Counted from the stretch's first letter, positions 6,772-14,322 are shown. The stretch: 15,127 bases of DNA from Casp-actino8 sp037147055 (GCA_037147055.1 JBAWVW010000045.1:1-15127); one strand, 5' to 3'. Numbers and translations are program-made. Notes: a model not told the origin generated them from the sequence alone.

Positions 6772-8352
6772 TTAGATCTCGGCCACTGCAGCCGTTCCGG
6801 CGGTCACGCTAAATGTTTTCCAATCACTGACACCAGAGTTTTCAACCTTTGCGTCATCAACTAAGCGGTATTGAGCGGTCCATGTTTCTGGCGTGATGGT
6901 ATGCAGAATGTAACCACGATGAGAAGCTTCAGCATCAATGATGTTGGGAAGTGCTTGCAGTAGACCTTGAGTCTCTGGCGGGATATTGCCGCCAGATGAG
7001 ATTGAAGTTGCCACAAACTCAATTCCAACTGCAGTGGTGGGATTGGCAGTCGTCGTCAGTTGGCCAACGCCCGACAAGTGAATATCACCAGTAAGTACGA
7101 TGAGATTCTTCACACCCTGCTCAGTGATATCTGTCAGGACGCGATCACGATCAGGGGCGTAGCCATCCCACTGGTCAAAGTTGAGCACCGCGGAACCGAG
7201 ACGAATATCAGTCATCACTGTCTGATTTGCTAAAACATTCCAGACCTTGTCGACACCGCGAATATTTGCTGCTAGCCAGGCCTCTTGTTTGGCACCCAAA
7301 AGGCTTCGCTCGGGAAGTAACGCGTCATCACAGGCTGGTGTGGTTTGCAAGACGGCGTCATTGCAGGCTTGATCATCGCGATATTGACGAGTATCGAGGA
7401 CCAACATGTTGATCAATGAACCCCAAGAGAATTGCCGATAGATGATGAGGTTTTCATCCACGGGAGGATCAAAGCGAACTGGCATATGCTCCCACCACGC
7501 TTGGTATGCCGCGGCTCGGCGAGCAGCGTAGCCATCATTATCGGCGGGATCCTCGGGTGTCAGGTTGGCATAGTTGTTTTCAACTTCGTGGTCATCCCAT
7601 GTCACAACCCAAGGACACATATGATGCGCTGCTTGCAACAGTGGATCACTCTTATATAGACCGTAACGATTACGATAAGCGACGAGATCTTTGATTTCCG
7701 CACTGTTGTGCAACCGCACATCGCCATGTTCAAGTGAACCGGTACTGCCTTCATAGATATAGTCACCGAGGAAGAGCACAAGATCTGGCGCGAGTTCAGC
7801 CATGTCGTGATAAGCGGTGTAAAAGCCAGCAGTCCAATTTTGACACGAGGCTGAAGCAATCTTCACAGGTTCCAATGAATCAGCACTGGGGCTCAATCTC
7901 GTTGTACCGATCGGGCTGGTGTAGTCGCCAAGTCGAAAGCGGTAGTGAAGAAGGCCAGTGACGTTAGGTGGTGCGGCAATCACATGAATGCTGTGCCCAT
8001 ATTGAGGCGAAGCTGTAGCGATCCCAGCGATCACGATGTCGTCAAAGGATTCGGTTGTCGACATTTCCCACAGAACATCAATATCTTCATCAGGCATTGC
8101 GCCACCATTGAGAGCGTCAATAGCCAAGCGTGTCCATAAAACAACTGACTCGGTGTCGGGGTCACCCGATGCCACACCAAGGGTAAAAGGATCACTCGGG
8201 AGATCGGAGGGTGGAACGAGACTTGTAGTTGGGACTGTGGAAGCCACTTCAGTTGATCCTGAGGATTTTCCTTCCTCGCTACTCGAGCAGGCAGCAACAG
8301 CCGCTGTGGCCCCGAGAGCTAGGAACATACGACGTGAAATGGGTGTCATCAT
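6772..8352 (-). CDS. PhoD-like metallophosphatase, Tat-exported lipoprotein
   Basis: 526-residue extracytoplasmic phosphatase of the PhoD family, which hydrolyses phosphomono- and diesters with Ca2+/Fe3+ and helps in phosphate scavenging. The N-terminus carries a twin-arginine signal (SRRMFL, 6-11) followed by a lipobox VAAC with Cys22, so it is probably folded before export and lipid-anchored. A Ser/Thr linker leads to the N-terminal PhoD domain (LGVASGDPDTESVVLWTRL, 58-76). Catalytic motifs follow: Cys170 in ASASCQNW, Asp197 in LGDYIYEG, DDHE at 253-256 and TGDIH at 421-425. Length is typical. ATG 8352 and ATG 8349 are both possible and neither has a clear ribosome site. It is convergent with the permease gene and diverges from the next lipoprotein. 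No recognisable Pho box was seen upstream, so phosphate control is not shown. Some family members act on wall teichoic or sugar phosphates. Confidence 0.94.
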   Translation of the reverse strand: MMTPISRRMFLALGATAAVAACSSSEEGKSSGSTEVASTVPTTSLVPPSDLPSDPFTLGVASGDPDTESVVLWTRLAIDALNGGAMPDEDIDVLWEMSTTESFDDIVIAGIATASPQYGHSIHVIAAPPNVTGLLHYRFRLGDYTSPIGTTRLSPSADSLEPVKIASASCQNWTAGFYTAYHDMAELAPDLVLFLGDYIYEGSTGSLEHGDVRLHNSAEIKDLVAYRNRYGLYKSDPLLQAAHHMCPWVVTWDDHEVENNYANLTPEDPADNDGYAARRAAAYQAWWEHMPVRFDPPVDENLIIYRQFSWGSLINMLVLDTRQYRDDQACNDAVLQTTPACDDALLPERSLLGAKQEAWLAANIRGVDKVWNVLANQTVMTDIRLGSAVLNFDQWDGYAPDRDRVLTDITEQGVKNLIVLTGDIHLSGVGQLTTTANPTTAVGIEFVATSISSGGNIPPETQGLLQALPNIIDAEASHRGYILHTITPETWTAQYRLVDDAKVENSGVSDWKTFSVTAGTAAVAEI

Positions 8353-8512
8353 TTTTTAAGTCTGACAGATTTTTAATGAGTGCTGGAGAACGGCCGCCAG
8401 CGAGTGGGCCACATGACCCATAGAAAGTCAAAAGTTCCTGAAACATCATCTCTCTATTCATGTGCCATTTAGCCGTGGTTCGTTCCCACAATGGTTCGCT
8501 GAAGGGAGAGAT
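8353..8512. promoter_or_regulatory. Divergent intergenic region with small inverted repeats
   Basis: This 160-base gap must hold the start signals of the phosphatase (minus) and the lipoprotein pair (plus). GCTGG (8382-8386) and CCAGC (8397-8401) form a five-base inverted repeat around a loop containing CGGCCG. GTGGGCCAC (8404-8412) is an odd-length palindrome. A minus-strand TTGACT (complement of 8430-8435) could be a -35 box, but no good -10 follows at normal spacing. Specific promoter assignment is not possible by eye. Confidence 0.3.
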
Positions 8513-8515
8513 GTG
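8501..8515 (+). promoter_or_regulatory. Ribosome site selecting a GTG start for the small lipoprotein
   Basis: AAGGGAG (8502-8508) lies four bases before GTG 8513. The frame is open back to 8462, but the 17 extra residues would put polar sequence in front of the lipoprotein signal and have no ribosome site. With GTG 8513 the protein begins directly with KRQLVIGALLCLSAC, a proper lipoprotein signal. Confidence 0.65.
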
Positions 8516-9103
8516 AAAAGACAACTTGTCATCGGCGCATTGTTATGTCTGAGTGCTTGTCGAACAAGCTCCACCACAATCACGGGTGATTTGCCCGAAA
8601 CTTTGCCGATAGCAGTTGCCATAACCACAGGTGAGTCGCACAGCAATGAGGTCTCACCAGACTCGGTAGTGGGGATACCGGTTATTGCCACCGAAGAGGA
8701 GTTGATGACTGCGTTCAACTTTGCGATACACCAACGCATTGATTGTGGTCGCGACCCGTATCACTGTGATGTGCAGAGTTTTGCTGAGGTTGGTAGTCCT
8801 CTTTTTGTGGAGATCAGCGAACTGATGAAGATCCGCCGGGATGCAAACATTGTGGCTTCGGGGATTGGTTCGCTGCGCTATCGCATTGAAGCAGTGGACT
8901 TCAGTACCGCCGATACAGCAATTGTGACAACCTGCATCACCGATGACACCGTATTGGTTGATAGAGAAATTATTTTTGATGATTCGTTATTCAGTGTTCA
9001 AACGAAATGGACCATGGTGCGTAGCGGTCAGACGTGGCTGTGGGAAAGCGCTCAAGCAGTGCACTGGGACGTTGAGGAGGACTTATGCGGATTCCCCGCC
9101 TGA
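8513..9103 (+). CDS. Small lipoprotein of unknown function (possibly NTF2-like fold)
   Basis: 196-residue exported protein with GTG start. Residues 1-16 form a type II signal with lipobox LSAC and Cys16, so it should be anchored outside the membrane. A polar Ser/Thr linker runs to about residue 58. The globular part (60-196) has a helix with CGRDPYHCD (Cys78, Cys85), a middle segment, then strands including DTAIVTTCITDD (Cys141), FSVQTKWTMVRSGQTWLWES and a final Cys192. The helix-then-curved-sheet order with a Trp-rich last strand resembles small NTF2-like (SnoaL-type) lipoproteins of actinobacteria; this is a pattern impression, not a domain hit. Its last 19 bases overlap the next gene, so the two are probably translated together and may act together. 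It does not recognisably match any enzyme. Confidence 0.75.
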   Translation: MKRQLVIGALLCLSACRTSSTTITGDLPETLPIAVAITTGESHSNEVSPDSVVGIPVIATEEELMTAFNFAIHQRIDCGRDPYHCDVQSFAEVGSPLFVEISELMKIRRDANIVASGIGSLRYRIEAVDFSTADTAIVTTCITDDTVLVDREIIFDDSLFSVQTKWTMVRSGQTWLWESAQAVHWDVEEDLCGFPA

Positions 9104-9945
9104 TTGCAACATTCCTCATCACTTCGTTGCTACTGCTTATAAGTTTTGATTTTCACCGACAAGTGTTAGCCACTGATGGCGCCATAGGAAGTGGAGGCAC
9201 TGACAGCGGTTCTATCTGGGCGGGCGTGCAAACTTCGTCACCACCGACAGGATCAGGGGCAGATTCATCGGGTTATACATGGAAGCCTGCAACTATTTAT
9301 GATTCGCAAATAGGGGCCACTACGGGAATCACGAAATTGGTGGGGACTGTGCGCTACGACCTATATGAGCGCCACAGCACAAGTGGAATGGTACTGATCT
9401 GGATCACTCGCGCGACGGGTGCCGAGTTAGCACAAAACGCAGCGGTGATTGTGAAAGGTCGACTGCCACAACCCACAGTGACAACAGCGCCCGCAATGAA
9501 TCGTGGTGTGGTCAATGTTGGAATGTGGTTGTGGGCGAACGCCGACTGGTGGCATAGCGTCACCGCAATGGCCTGGATACCAACCGTTTTTGGTTCTGCT
9601 TGGGCGCAGACAACTGCGACTCCCGTGTCCCTATCGTTTGTCACCCAAGATGACGCCGATGTCAATGGGACCGCTCTTGGTTCAATGCAATGCACCGGCT
9701 CAGGGAGTGTGTGGACGGCTGGTGCAGGTGACACAGCAACATCTGGATGCATGTACACCTATCGCCACTCATCGGCTCAACGCGATCAGGGAGTTTTTGT
9801 CGCAATTGTTTCTGTCAACTGGAATATTTCTTGGACATCAAACGCTGCAAGTGGGGGATCATTGCCTTCTTATACGACGAGTACCTTTATGGCCTTCACG
9901 GTTGATGAACTTCAGGCTTTAGTGGGTTCGGGTATCTTGATTTGA
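9085..9945 (+). CDS. Secreted protein of unknown function, resembles actinobacterial Tad-locus associated proteins
   Basis: 286-residue exported protein. A signal peptide spans residues 1-29 with cleavage likely after VLA (27-29). The N-terminal mature part is Gly/Ser/Thr-rich. From about residue 140 it is beta-rich with many Trp (148, 150, 155, 156, 164, 173). The C-terminal block has SLSFVTQDD, a Cys203 region, GCMYTYRHSS (Cys222), VSVNWNISW, a Gly/Ser loop and FTVDELQALV. That order (Cys, then Cys-x-Tyr-x-Tyr, then W-x-x-x-W strand, then a threonine strand ending VxELQALV) recalls secreted proteins encoded near Tad/Flp pilus genes in actinobacteria; this is from memory and untested. GAGGAGG four bases upstream of ATG 9085 is a strong ribosome site. 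The 3' end overlaps the convergent transporter gene by 34 bases. No pilus genes are visible in the window. Confidence 0.72.
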   Translation: MRIPRLIATFLITSLLLLISFDFHRQVLATDGAIGSGGTDSGSIWAGVQTSSPPTGSGADSSGYTWKPATIYDSQIGATTGITKLVGTVRYDLYERHSTSGMVLIWITRATGAELAQNAAVIVKGRLPQPTVTTAPAMNRGVVNVGMWLWANADWWHSVTAMAWIPTVFGSAWAQTTATPVSLSFVTQDDADVNGTALGSMQCTGSGSVWTAGAGDTATSGCMYTYRHSSAQRDQGVFVAIVSVNWNISWTSNAASGGSLPSYTTSTFMAFTVDELQALVGSGILI

Positions 9946-10832
9946 GGGGTGACTCGCTGGGAACAGACAACTCCGATGATCACTAAAATCGCACCCAATA
10001 CTTGGATCACTTTGAGTGAGTCACCCAAGAAGAGCACGACCCACATCAATCCCAATACGACTTCGCTCGTTGCAACTAATGCCGCCGAAGCAGGACCGAG
10101 ATGGCGCAGACCCAAGAAGAAAGTCATGCTGGCAACAACGGTACTGATCAGTGCTAGACCAATCATTGAGCCAGCGCCGCTAAAGGTTGTCGGAAAGTGC
10201 GGCGTTCCGGAAAATGCTGTGACGGCTAATGCGAAAACAAGCGAACCCGTCAGACTCCATGCCGACGAAACAAAACCATCGCCCCCACCAGAACCAGTGA
10301 CTAAGCGCTCGCTGAAGATCATATAAACGGCGTACATCACAGCATTACTGAGAGTAAAAATCAGACCTGCCACGGTGGCACCATCAGTACCTTGAAAAAC
10401 CTCGGGCACGGTGCAAGCGATTCCCACCAAAGTGATTCCCACTGCCATCCAAATATGTCGTGATGTGGCACGACCCAGGAATGTTGAACCCACAGCGACA
10501 ATTGCGGGATAGGTATAAATGATGACGATGTACAGCGCGCCTGGCATGCGGTCTAAGGCGGCGAAGCCCAACCAGGAAACAAGTCCAAATACTAAGCCGG
10601 CGAACAAGCGGGGCTTAAAGGCGACGCTCAACGGACTCGGACCGCCACGGCGAAAACGGATAAAGACAAATATCCACGCAGCCGGGACTGCAATCAAAAA
10701 TCTCCACAGAAGAACATCCACGGGGCTCAATTCTTCAAGAACCGTCTTACCAAAAATGGTGAACATCGAATAAGCAGTTGCGCTCAACAACATCCAGATC
10801 ACACCAAGTTTTTTGGACGACACGATTTTCAA
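9912..10832 (-). CDS. EamA-family (drug/metabolite superfamily) transporter
   Basis: 306-residue inner-membrane protein with ten hydrophobic segments in two EamA repeats (about 8-140 and 152-288). The family exports or imports amino acids, nucleobases, sugars or drugs. Landmarks include the first helix with SATAYSMFTIFGK (17-29), PVDVLLWRFL around 37-46, and the second-repeat segments SNAVMYAVYMIF and LVATSEVVLGLMWVVLFLGD. The first codon is TTG, two bases after the TAG of the GGDEF-EAL gene upstream. No ATG lies in frame between that point and the upstream TGA, and no ribosome site is evident, so translational coupling is likely. A GTG three codons later is an alternative start. The 3' end overlaps the convergent secreted-protein gene by 34 bases. 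The substrate is unknown; its link to cyclic di-GMP signalling rests only on gene order. Confidence 0.9.
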   Translation of the reverse strand: MKIVSSKKLGVIWMLLSATAYSMFTIFGKTVLEELSPVDVLLWRFLIAVPAAWIFVFIRFRRGGPSPLSVAFKPRLFAGLVFGLVSWLGFAALDRMPGALYIVIIYTYPAIVAVGSTFLGRATSRHIWMAVGITLVGIACTVPEVFQGTDGATVAGLIFTLSNAVMYAVYMIFSERLVTGSGGGDGFVSSAWSLTGSLVFALAVTAFSGTPHFPTTFSGAGSMIGLALISTVVASMTFFLGLRHLGPASAALVATSEVVLGLMWVVLFLGDSLKVIQVLGAILVIIGVVCSQRVTPQIKIPEPTKA

Positions 10833-10834
10833 CG

Positions 10835-12313
10835 CTATGTCAGGAGCCCTTCAATTGCACGCTCTGCTGACATCTTGAGAATTAAGTCTTCAAGGGCTGC
10901 GGCTGTGATGGCTCGTGAATATAAGTGCCCTTGGTGGGTTGTGCACCCAATGGCCAATAAGGCGTCCGCTTGAGCGCTCGTTTCGACGCCGTCTGCGGAA
11001 ATACTGAGACCTAAGTCGCGCGCTAGACCAACCATCGCCCGAATCACTGCGCGATCGTTGGCTTGTGAGGTCAAAGAGTCAACATGAACACGATCGACTC
11101 GGATCTCATCTAACGGTAGAGAGCGCAACATTGACAATGAGCCACCACCGCGCCCTGCATCTTCCAGACATACTCTGGCACCAAGTTGACGCATTTCTGT
11201 GAGCACTCCTGCAGCACCGACTAAGTCGCCGAAGACGGCAGTTTCGTATACATCAAGCATCAACATTGTTGGATCAATCCCCGTGAAATATCCTGCGACT
11301 TGCCCATCGCGCCAGGCACGTGGCGTACAACGATGAGGCAAATTGACGCGAAAGCGAAAACCACTTGGCAGACCGAGAGTTGCCAAACGACGAATCACTG
11401 GGCGAGATTGTTGCATGATCACGCTTGTCATTCGTTCGAGGGTGCTGGCGTCTTGCGCCATTGTCAGCATCGCTCCGGCGCTGGCGATGGTTCCATCGCG
11501 TTTCAACCAGCGCGCCAGAATTTCAGCACCGATGATGTGCCCTGTCGTGGCATCAAACTCAGGTTGAAAAAATGGTACGACATCTCCCGCATCAATGGCT
11601 CGGCGCAATGCATGTTCTTCCAGTGAGCGTTGTTGCATGTCGCTACGAATCTGCGGTGTAAAGATTTCAACGCGGTCGCGGCCTGCATCTTTCGCACGAT
11701 GCAAAGCCACGTTGGCGAAGCTCAAAAGTTCGCTCGCAGTATCTTGCGAATCAGGTCCGATCGCAACGCCGATGCTCGTTGAAATACGTACCATGCGACC
11801 CATCACTTCTAAGGGTTCACTGAGGTCCCGAGTGAGACGATGAGCAATCTCGGAAATTCGCTCAATACTTGGAACATTCTCAACGACAATGACAAACTCA
11901 TCACCACCGAGGCGACCAGCGGTGCATCCACTCGGAAGCACTGAACGAATGCGTCGACCCATGACCTGTAACAACTGGTCGCCGGCAGAGTGTCCAAGTG
12001 AGTCATTGATACTTTTAAATCGATCAATGTCCACGAAGAGAACAGCTATCTGATGTGAGTCCCGACTTCGCGCAATCGCCGTATCAAGGTGCGCCACGAT
12101 GCCTGCGCGATTGAGTAACCCAGTGAGTGAGTCATGGACGGCTATGTCAGCGAGTCGAGCATTGGCGTCAGCGAGTTGTGTTTGCTCATCTTGCAGACTG
12201 AGGACGAGTTGCTTTGTTCGGGCGTGCTGATGTCGCAGACCGACAATGGTGATGGCGAGACATGTTGCCACAATGACCAAGAAAGTCGAAAGGAGTGTGA
12301 CCGAACCAAGCAC
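10835..12313 (-). CDS. Membrane GGDEF-EAL protein with intact cyclase motif and degenerate EAL domain
   Basis: 492-residue cyclic di-GMP signalling protein, GTG start. Residues 5-25 form one transmembrane helix, followed by a coiled-coil-like stretch (26-56). The GGDEF domain (about 58-218) has metal Asp95, NDSLGH at 103-108 and a perfect GGDEF at 136-140, so diguanylate cyclase activity is likely. The RxxD inhibitory site is absent (Pro and Cys at those positions). The EAL domain (about 228-480) keeps Glu264 (EIL), Asn324, Glu357 and Gln461. The DD pair is Glu384-Asp385, the catalytic Lys is Arg405, and the EGVE glutamate is Asp441. These conservative changes probably weaken or abolish phosphodiesterase activity, leaving a binding or regulatory role. 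It is second in a minus-strand series, 41 bases after a DUF1295 gene, with a 25-base inverted-repeat segment in that gap. No input domain beyond the membrane helix is visible. Confidence 0.94.
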   Translation of the reverse strand: MLGSVTLLSTFLVIVATCLAITIVGLRHQHARTKQLVLSLQDEQTQLADANARLADIAVHDSLTGLLNRAGIVAHLDTAIARSRDSHQIAVLFVDIDRFKSINDSLGHSAGDQLLQVMGRRIRSVLPSGCTAGRLGGDEFVIVVENVPSIERISEIAHRLTRDLSEPLEVMGRMVRISTSIGVAIGPDSQDTASELLSFANVALHRAKDAGRDRVEIFTPQIRSDMQQRSLEEHALRRAIDAGDVVPFFQPEFDATTGHIIGAEILARWLKRDGTIASAGAMLTMAQDASTLERMTSVIMQQSRPVIRRLATLGLPSGFRFRVNLPHRCTPRAWRDGQVAGYFTGIDPTMLMLDVYETAVFGDLVGAAGVLTEMRQLGARVCLEDAGRGGGSLSMLRSLPLDEIRVDRVHVDSLTSQANDRAVIRAMVGLARDLGLSISADGVETSAQADALLAIGCTTHQGHLYSRAITAAALEDLILKMSAERAIEGLLT

Positions 12314-12324
12314 ACAGATATATC

Positions 12325-12349
12325 GGTCAATGGAGACCGAACCTTGACC
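12325..12349. promoter_or_regulatory. Inverted repeat upstream of the GGDEF-EAL gene
   Basis: GGTCAA (12325-12330) and TTGACC (12344-12349) are exact inverted copies separated by 13 bases; an inner GG/CC pair could lengthen the stem past a one-base bulge. It fills most of the 41-base gap between the DUF1295 stop and the GTG start of the GGDEF-EAL gene. It may be an operator, an mRNA hairpin limiting downstream translation, or a processing site. No T-run, so not a standard terminator. Confidence 0.4.
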
Positions 12350-12354
12350 TCTAT

Positions 12355-13257
12355 TCAGGGGTTTTTACGTAAACGCGGCAAGACCATGGGTGTCACGGCC
12401 CGATAGGCCTCCCAGCCTGGTCGGCGCTCAGCACTGCGCTTTTCCGCCAATGGGATGCTGGCGGCAAAGAACATCACGGTCATCGCAAGCGCTCCGACTC
12501 CAGCCCACCAGGAAGCGGGGTGGGCGGCCAAAGTGAAGAGCCATAACGACCACCACCACATCATTTCGCCCAAATAGTTGGGATGCCGTGAACGGGACCA
12601 AAGTCCAGTATTGAGGACATCACCCGACTTTTTCGTGCGATTGAAACGCCGCAGATCAAGGTCAGCGAATTGTTGGATGGTGACACCAGTCAGGGCCACG
12701 ACGACCGCAAGAATATCCAAAATGCCAAAACTCCGACCCGAATGGGAAGCCACAATGGCCATCGGGATTGACCCTAAAGTGACAACTACTAGGGGAAATA
12801 GATGAACAGATGTGAGGCTCACAGCCCACCGTGGCATGGGTACGGTTTCGTACAACATGCGGTAACGCCAGTCCTCGTGGCCCATTCCACTCCATCCAAT
12901 GGCCCAGTTGGCAGTCAGGCGCAGGCCCCAGAGTGTGGCGCAGACAGCGACGGCCAAGCGCCGCAGGTCACCACCCGTGAAACTGCCCACGTCATCGAGC
13001 ACGAAAAATAACCACATCGCAAATACCGGCGGAATCACGCTCCACCAAGCGTCAAAGGTTGAACCATTTTGCACTATTTGGCTGGCGAGATAGAGAAACG
13101 CCACTGAAGCGGCGAATCCACTGATCAAACCCTTAACTGGGTGGTCGGTGCCGATGGCCGAGGCGATCAGCAGCATTCCCGTCAAGGCCACGGCATAGAG
13201 GGTAATGATCAGCAGGAATGACCGTTGTCGTGTCCAAGAATTTTGAGTCGAAGCCAT
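12355..13257 (-). CDS. DUF1295 membrane protein (steroid 5-alpha-reductase-like), long paralogue
   Basis: 300-residue polytopic membrane protein of the DUF1295 group, related to membrane NADPH reductases (sterol, steroid and enoyl type) and, in topology, to isoprenylcysteine methyltransferases. About seven hydrophobic segments. Conserved patches: STFDAWWSV (66-74), WGLRLT (110-115), GHEDWRYR (126-133), GLWSRSRHPNYLGEMMWW (218-235) and a C-terminal AEKRSAERRPGWEAYR (271-286). The RHPNYxG block and the final Glu/Arg-Trp-Tyr block are the usual cofactor-binding region. The ATG at 13257 is used; a GTG at 13275 in the same frame would add six residues, and neither has a good ribosome site. It diverges from the acyltransferase gene and is the first gene of a three-gene minus-strand series. 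It shares all the patches above with the protein at 14315, so the two are paralogues. The substrate, probably a membrane lipid or isoprenoid, is unknown. Confidence 0.88.
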   Translation of the reverse strand: MASTQNSWTRQRSFLLIITLYAVALTGMLLIASAIGTDHPVKGLISGFAASVAFLYLASQIVQNGSTFDAWWSVIPPVFAMWLFFVLDDVGSFTGGDLRRLAVAVCATLWGLRLTANWAIGWSGMGHEDWRYRMLYETVPMPRWAVSLTSVHLFPLVVVTLGSIPMAIVASHSGRSFGILDILAVVVALTGVTIQQFADLDLRRFNRTKKSGDVLNTGLWSRSRHPNYLGEMMWWWSLWLFTLAAHPASWWAGVGALAMTVMFFAASIPLAEKRSAERRPGWEAYRAVTPMVLPRLRKNP

Positions 13258-13270
13258 GATTCTATTTTGG

Positions 13271-13285
13271 CGCACAACTCGTGCG
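13271..13285. promoter_or_regulatory. Inverted repeat in the DUF1295/acyltransferase divergent gap
   Basis: CGCAC (13271-13275) and GTGCG (13281-13285) are exact inverted copies around AACTC. The site is 13 bases upstream of the DUF1295 ATG and 53 bases upstream of the acyltransferase ATG, so a bound protein could control both directions. Arms are only five bases; chance is possible. The rest of 13258-13338 shows no clear promoter boxes. Confidence 0.35.
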
Positions 13286-13338
13286 GAGAATGGGTTCTTC
13301 GTCTCGTCTCATTGTCTTTAGGGACCTACCATTGCAGT

Positions 13339-14322
13339 ATGAAGAGGCGTTTGGTGAGTATCCCCGGATTGATTTTGGGGGCCATTACTTTGACAGTCCT
13401 CATTCCTGTGTGGCTTCCGCTAGTGATCCTCATCGATCTTTGTCGGCGCCAATTTCGTTTGCCGTTGATGCGCCTGCTGTCCTTTGCAGTGTGTTGGGCG
13501 TGGCTAGAAACTGCTGGAGTCTTGGGAGCCTTATTGTTGTGGCTCACCGGTCAACGTAAAAATCTGCCATTGCATTATGCATTGCAACGCTGGTGGGCAG
13601 CGCGTTTGCTTGGCGCTCTCGGGAAAACATGTGGCATACGTGTTGAGGCCGTGAACATTGAGTCATTGAGTCCTGGTCCCGTTCTGATGTTTGCACGACA
13701 TGCCAGCCTTGCGGATTCTTTGGTTTCGGCATATGTGGTGACAACTTTGGCGCAGATGAATCCGCGCTATGTGCTGAAACGAGAATTACTAGCAGATCCG
13801 TGTCTTGATGTGGTGGGGCAGCGCTTGCCGAATCATTTTCTTGATCGAAATGCCAATGACGCGCAACCCGAACTTGATGCTCTTGAAAAACTTGTCAGCA
13901 ATATGGATGCATTGACTGTTGGGATTATTTTTCCAGAAGGCACTCGGGCGAATGTTGCCAAGCGCACCCGAGCGCTAGAAAAAATTTCGTCCATTGATCC
14001 ATCGCGAGGTCAACGCTTGAGTGCGATGCAACATCTCTTACCTCCACGACCTGCTGGTGCTGGGGCCATGATGCGTGGCAATCCAACAGCTGATGTGGTT
14101 CTCGTTTGGCATATCGGTTTTGAGGGACTTGACACATTTACGGGAATTCTTCGGGCAATATCAACCAAGATGGCGCCTATCCGTTTTGTTATGCGGCGCG
14201 TATCGCGTTCACAGATTCCTTCCGACAACATTGAGTCGTTCACTGAGTGGTTAGATAATGAGTGGATGCGCATGGATCAAGAAGTTGAAGTCGCATTAAA
14301 CGAAAGGAATCACCATGGGTGA
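13339..14322 (+). CDS. PlsC-like 1-acyl-glycerol-3-phosphate acyltransferase family protein
   Basis: 327-residue membrane acyltransferase that moves a fatty acyl group to a lysophospholipid or similar acceptor. The N-terminus has hydrophobic segments at about 8-33 and 45-69. The catalytic HX4D motif is RHASLAD (His121, Asp126), where most relatives have Asn before His. The acceptor-phosphate motif is FPEGTR (198-203). KRELLADPCLDVVGQRLPNHFLDR (147-170) fits the block before it. Together these fit the longer PlsC relatives (YihG and AGPAT3-5 type). ATG 13339 is chosen because it opens the hydrophobic domain; the open frame upstream overlaps the divergent gene, and the ribosome site is weak (AGGGA at 14-18 bases). 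The last 8 bases overlap a DUF1295 gene, so the two are co-expressed. A role in phospholipid remodelling or in acylating an unusual lipid is likely. Confidence 0.9.
   Translation: MKRRLVSIPGLILGAITLTVLIPVWLPLVILIDLCRRQFRLPLMRLLSFAVCWAWLETAGVLGALLLWLTGQRKNLPLHYALQRWWAARLLGALGKTCGIRVEAVNIESLSPGPVLMFARHASLADSLVSAYVVTTLAQMNPRYVLKRELLADPCLDVVGQRLPNHFLDRNANDAQPELDALEKLVSNMDALTVGIIFPEGTRANVAKRTRALEKISSIDPSRGQRLSAMQHLLPPRPAGAGAMMRGNPTADVVLVWHIGFEGLDTFTGILRAISTKMAPIRFVMRRVSRSQIPSDNIESFTEWLDNEWMRMDQEVEVALNERNHHG

Noticed and set aside
8279..8524. Minus-strand 81-codon open frame spanning the phosphatase start and its upstream gap
   Set aside because: No ribosome site, no domain, and it runs into the strongly supported phosphatase in another frame.
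9354..9758. Minus-strand 134-codon frame within the secreted-protein gene
   Set aside because: Shadow of a gene with signal peptide, strong ribosome site and a coherent beta-rich pattern.
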